Translations under genes and position numbers: made by a program
In this document: positions 45,455 to 47,503 of the stretch, one piece after another
Layout: each line of letters starts with the position of its first letter
How positions within the stretch are numbered: position 1 is the stretch's first letter
Notes under the pieces: generated by a model
Told to the model about the DNA's origin: nothing
What the model saw: the letters and a program-made list of their open reading frames with translations, nothing else
Database searches by the model: none
NCBI GenBank assembly: GCA_007134215.1
Contig: SLLG01000018.1
Coordinates: 1-47,503, forward strand
DNA: 47,503 bases
From: Opitutales bacterium
GTDB lineage: Bacteria > Verrucomicrobiota > Verrucomicrobiia > Opitutales > Oceanipulchritudinaceae
Direction of reading: 5' to 3'

Positions 45455-46399
45455 ATGGATACGGGGAAAAGCAGACCGTGTGAAAGCGCTCCGCCAAGGT
45501 CAAGCCGCGAGCCGATCATCGTCTTCAACCGCGAGACCGGGCAATACGAAACAGAGGCCGTCTACGGCGAGAAGTGGCTGCGCCGTGCCTACGGCAATCC
45601 ACTTGGGCGGCTCTGTGTGTGGGCCATTGCCAAGCGCGCGTGGTTTTCCCGTTGGTACGGCCGGCGCATGTCCACCCCGCGGTCCCGCCGGCGGATCGCG
45701 CCCTTCATCGAGCACTACGGGGTCGACGCCTCCGAGTTCGCCACGCCGCCGGGCGGCTTCGCGAGTTTCAACGATTTCTTTACCCGCGCGCTTAGGCCGG
45801 ACTGCCGTCCCGTCGATCCGGACCCCCGCGCCGTAATTTTTCCCGCCGACGCACGCCACCTTGGATTTCAGGATGTCGAGGCCGTCGGAGGCGTCTACGC
45901 CAAGGGGCAGCGCCTGGACATCGCCGCCCTCCTGCGCGCGACTTCCGGCGAGGCCCCGCGACGGGCCTCTGTCGTCATCTCGCGCCTCTGCCCCGTCGAC
46001 TACCACCGCTTCCACTTTGCCGTCGGCGGTCTTGCCGGCGAGGCGCGCCTCATCCCCGGAGACCTCTTCAGCGTCAGCCCGATCGCACTTCGGCGCAGCC
46101 TCGACTACCTCATCAACAACAAGCGTGTGGTCACCGAAATCGTCCATCCCGCGCTCGGGCGGCACTGGCAGATCGAAATCGGCGCGACCAACGTCGGTAG
46201 CATTATGCAGACCTATATCCCGGGTAACGACGCCGCGAAAGGTGCGGAAAAGGGGTATTTCGCTTTCGGCGGTTCCTGTGTCGTCACCGTCCTCCCCGCC
46301 GACCGCGTCGCCCTCGCCCCCGACCTCCTCCGGCACTCCGCCGAGGGTACCGAACTCTACGCCCGCATGGGCACACCCATGGCGGAACTTCTGCCCTGA
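45455..46399 (+). CDS. psd: Phosphatidylserine decarboxylase
   Basis: 314 residues. It makes phosphatidylethanolamine from phosphatidylserine at the inner membrane. FIEHYGVDASEF, FASFNDFFTRALRPDCRPVD, VISRLCPVDYHRFHF and the cleavage region FAFGGSCVVTV are those of the family. Self-cleavage before Ser274 should create the pyruvoyl group; most members have Thr, not Cys, after this Ser (GST). The N-terminal 20 residues show no similarity, so a later start is possible. It stands alone, with no pssA nearby. Confidence 0.92.
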   Translation: MDTGKSRPCESAPPRSSREPIIVFNRETGQYETEAVYGEKWLRRAYGNPLGRLCVWAIAKRAWFSRWYGRRMSTPRSRRRIAPFIEHYGVDASEFATPPGGFASFNDFFTRALRPDCRPVDPDPRAVIFPADARHLGFQDVEAVGGVYAKGQRLDIAALLRATSGEAPRRASVVISRLCPVDYHRFHFAVGGLAGEARLIPGDLFSVSPIALRRSLDYLINNKRVVTEIVHPALGRHWQIEIGATNVGSIMQTYIPGNDAAKGAEKGYFAFGGSCVVTVLPADRVALAPDLLRHSAEGTELYARMGTPMAELLP

Positions 46400-46574
46400 A
46401 GGGCGGCTGGCGCCCGCTGCCGGGGCACTGTTGGAAGATACTTTGATGGAGCAAGTCTGGCCGCCGCAGCCGGGTAAGCGTGGCGTCCGGGCTTGCGCGG
46501 GCCTGCGGCAAATAAGCACGGTGGCCGGTGGATCTTTGGGTAGGGGGCGCAGGCGAGCCCGAACTCCGCGGATT

Positions 46575-47503
46575 TCACCCCCGTGGGTCTTCGACGGCCC
46601 GGTAGCGCGCACGCGAGCGTGCCACCGCCAGGTCGGCGTTGTCCAGCAGTTCGACGGGCCGGCTCGGTGGCGGGCGGTTCAGCCGCGCGAGGACGCGAGC
46701 GCCTCCACCGCGCTCCAGCCAGTCCCGCGATCCCAGCGCCCGCCCCTCCGTGAAATACCGCACGCGCAGCCGCAGCAGCTCGTGCGGCTCCAGCTCGCCG
46801 CCGTTCCTCACCGCTTCCAGCAGCGCCGCGGGGTCGATGCGCGCACCCGTGCCGTCGCCTTTCGCCCCCGCTCCCTTCCCGAGCATCAGCAGACGGTAGC
46901 ACGCGAGCGCTTCTTTTGTGCCCTTCGCCGCTGGGAAGCAGGCGGCCAGCGAACCGCAGAGGGTCTCGTTCCCCGCGAGCGCCTCCGTGTAGCCGCACCA
47001 GCGGTAGTTCTCCGGTAAATCGGTCAAGCCCGCGCGCACCGCGTTCAGGTCGATGTAGGCTGCGATCAGGCCGACGAGCCACGGGGTGTCCTGCACGATC
47101 ACGCTGCCGAAGCGCTCCGCCCAAAGCGTGCCCGCCGTCTCGTGCGCGCGGTTGAACCAGCGCGTGTAGCGTTGGCGCAGCGTGCGCATGAACTCCGAGA
47201 TGTCGCCCATGCGCCGGCGCAGCCGCGCGCGCAGACGCTCCGCCGCCTCCGGCGGCCCCTTCGCCAGTGCGTGCGCCAGCTCATCCGCATTGAGCCCGCT
47301 CCACTGCGCGCGCGCTTCGCCGTAGAGGGCGCGGTAGCGCCGCACGAGCGTGGCGTCGTCGCACAACCGCGCCGCCGGATCTATGCGCACGAGGATGTGA
47401 AAGTGCGTCTCCAGCACACAGTAAGTGATCACCTCCACGCCGCTGAACGCCGCCGCACGGTGCAGCGCCGCGACCCACACCTCCCGTTGACCCTCCGCCA
47501 GCA
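46575..47503 (-). CDS. REP-associated tyrosine transposase, partial (5' end beyond the window)
   Basis: The frame runs off the right edge; about 309 residues are visible and roughly 30 are missing from the N-terminus by comparison with the copy at 27013. The HUH motif is THFHILV and the tyrosine segment RQRYTRWFNR; the remaining sequence, from GDISEFMRTLRQRY through AAYIDLNAVRAGL, is nearly identical to the first copy, and the C-terminal third is more divergent but alignable. Both active-site elements are intact. It converges with psd, 175 bp away. The real start is outside the window. Confidence 0.85.
   Translation of the reverse strand, partial: LAEGQREVWVAALHRAAAFSGVEVITYCVLETHFHILVRIDPAARLCDDATLVRRYRALYGEARAQWSGLNADELAHALAKGPPEAAERLRARLRRRMGDISEFMRTLRQRYTRWFNRAHETAGTLWAERFGSVIVQDTPWLVGLIAAYIDLNAVRAGLTDLPENYRWCGYTEALAGNETLCGSLAACFPAAKGTKEALACYRLLMLGKGAGAKGDGTGARIDPAALLEAVRNGGELEPHELLRLRVRYFTEGRALGSRDWLERGGGARVLARLNRPPPSRPVELLDNADLAVARSRARYRAVEDPRG

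Overview
The window is GC-rich and gene-dense. It reads as a chromosomal segment of a Gram-negative bacterium, most likely a verrucomicrobium of the Opitutae group. The Gram-negative envelope is shown by a TonB-dependent receptor, a DUF1302 outer-membrane protein and phosphatidylserine decarboxylase. The lineage is inferred from an aromatic Trp/Tyr-rich C-terminal module in the protein at 33136-34137, of a type I associate with Opitutae surface proteins, from many genes lacking a clear Shine-Dalgarno site, and from RAYT-type transposases. No rRNA, tRNA, CRISPR array, prophage or plasmid gene was seen.

Layout, left to right. 1-766 holds no convincing gene; purK follows (767-1924). A 1306-residue hybrid sensor kinase with a periplasmic solute-binding sensor lies on the minus strand (2111-6031). 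A 600-bp control region (6032-6633) with hairpins, an operator-like inverted repeat, a TTGACA promoter candidate and a tandem 16-bp repeat precedes a four-gene plus-strand operon: DUF1302 outer-membrane protein, DUF1329 protein, YCF48/BNR-repeat protein and an MMPL/RND membrane transporter (6634-13384). Next comes an unusual pair: a dynamin-like GTPase with a long acidic insert, and a P-loop ATPase with two membrane helices inserted between Walker A and Walker B, as in KAP NTPases (13597-17550). A minus-strand three-gene operon (17959-22025) encodes a lysine catabolic route: HglS 2-oxoadipate dioxygenase, a lysine/saccharopine dehydrogenase-like enzyme and an ALDH7 aminoadipate-semialdehyde dehydrogenase.

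The middle holds a cytoplasmic GH29 fucosidase, a minus-strand repair cluster (PcrA/UvrD helicase, a small secreted protein, OGG1-like glycosylase), a RAYT transposase with an unusually strong ribosome-binding site, an SDR, an MBL-fold hydrolase and accA. A likely zinc locus follows: a ZnuD-like receptor diverging from a choice-of-anchor-M secreted protein across a palindrome. After it come prfB (with its programmed +1 frameshift), an ATP-grasp-like gene, a remnant of a UroD-family gene, and ribH-nusB-ftsY-aroB. The right part has a sigma-70 factor, trpE, a 57-codon basic protein, a class I aldolase-like protein with a D-lyxose isomerase, psd, and a second RAYT transposase cut by the window edge.

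Most genes are housekeeping. The parts most worth a second look are the GTPase/KAP-like ATPase pair, the DUF1302-DUF1329-YCF48-MMPL operon with its control region, the zinc locus, the lysine operon and the UroD remnant. All functions are inferred from motifs read by eye; no database search was run.
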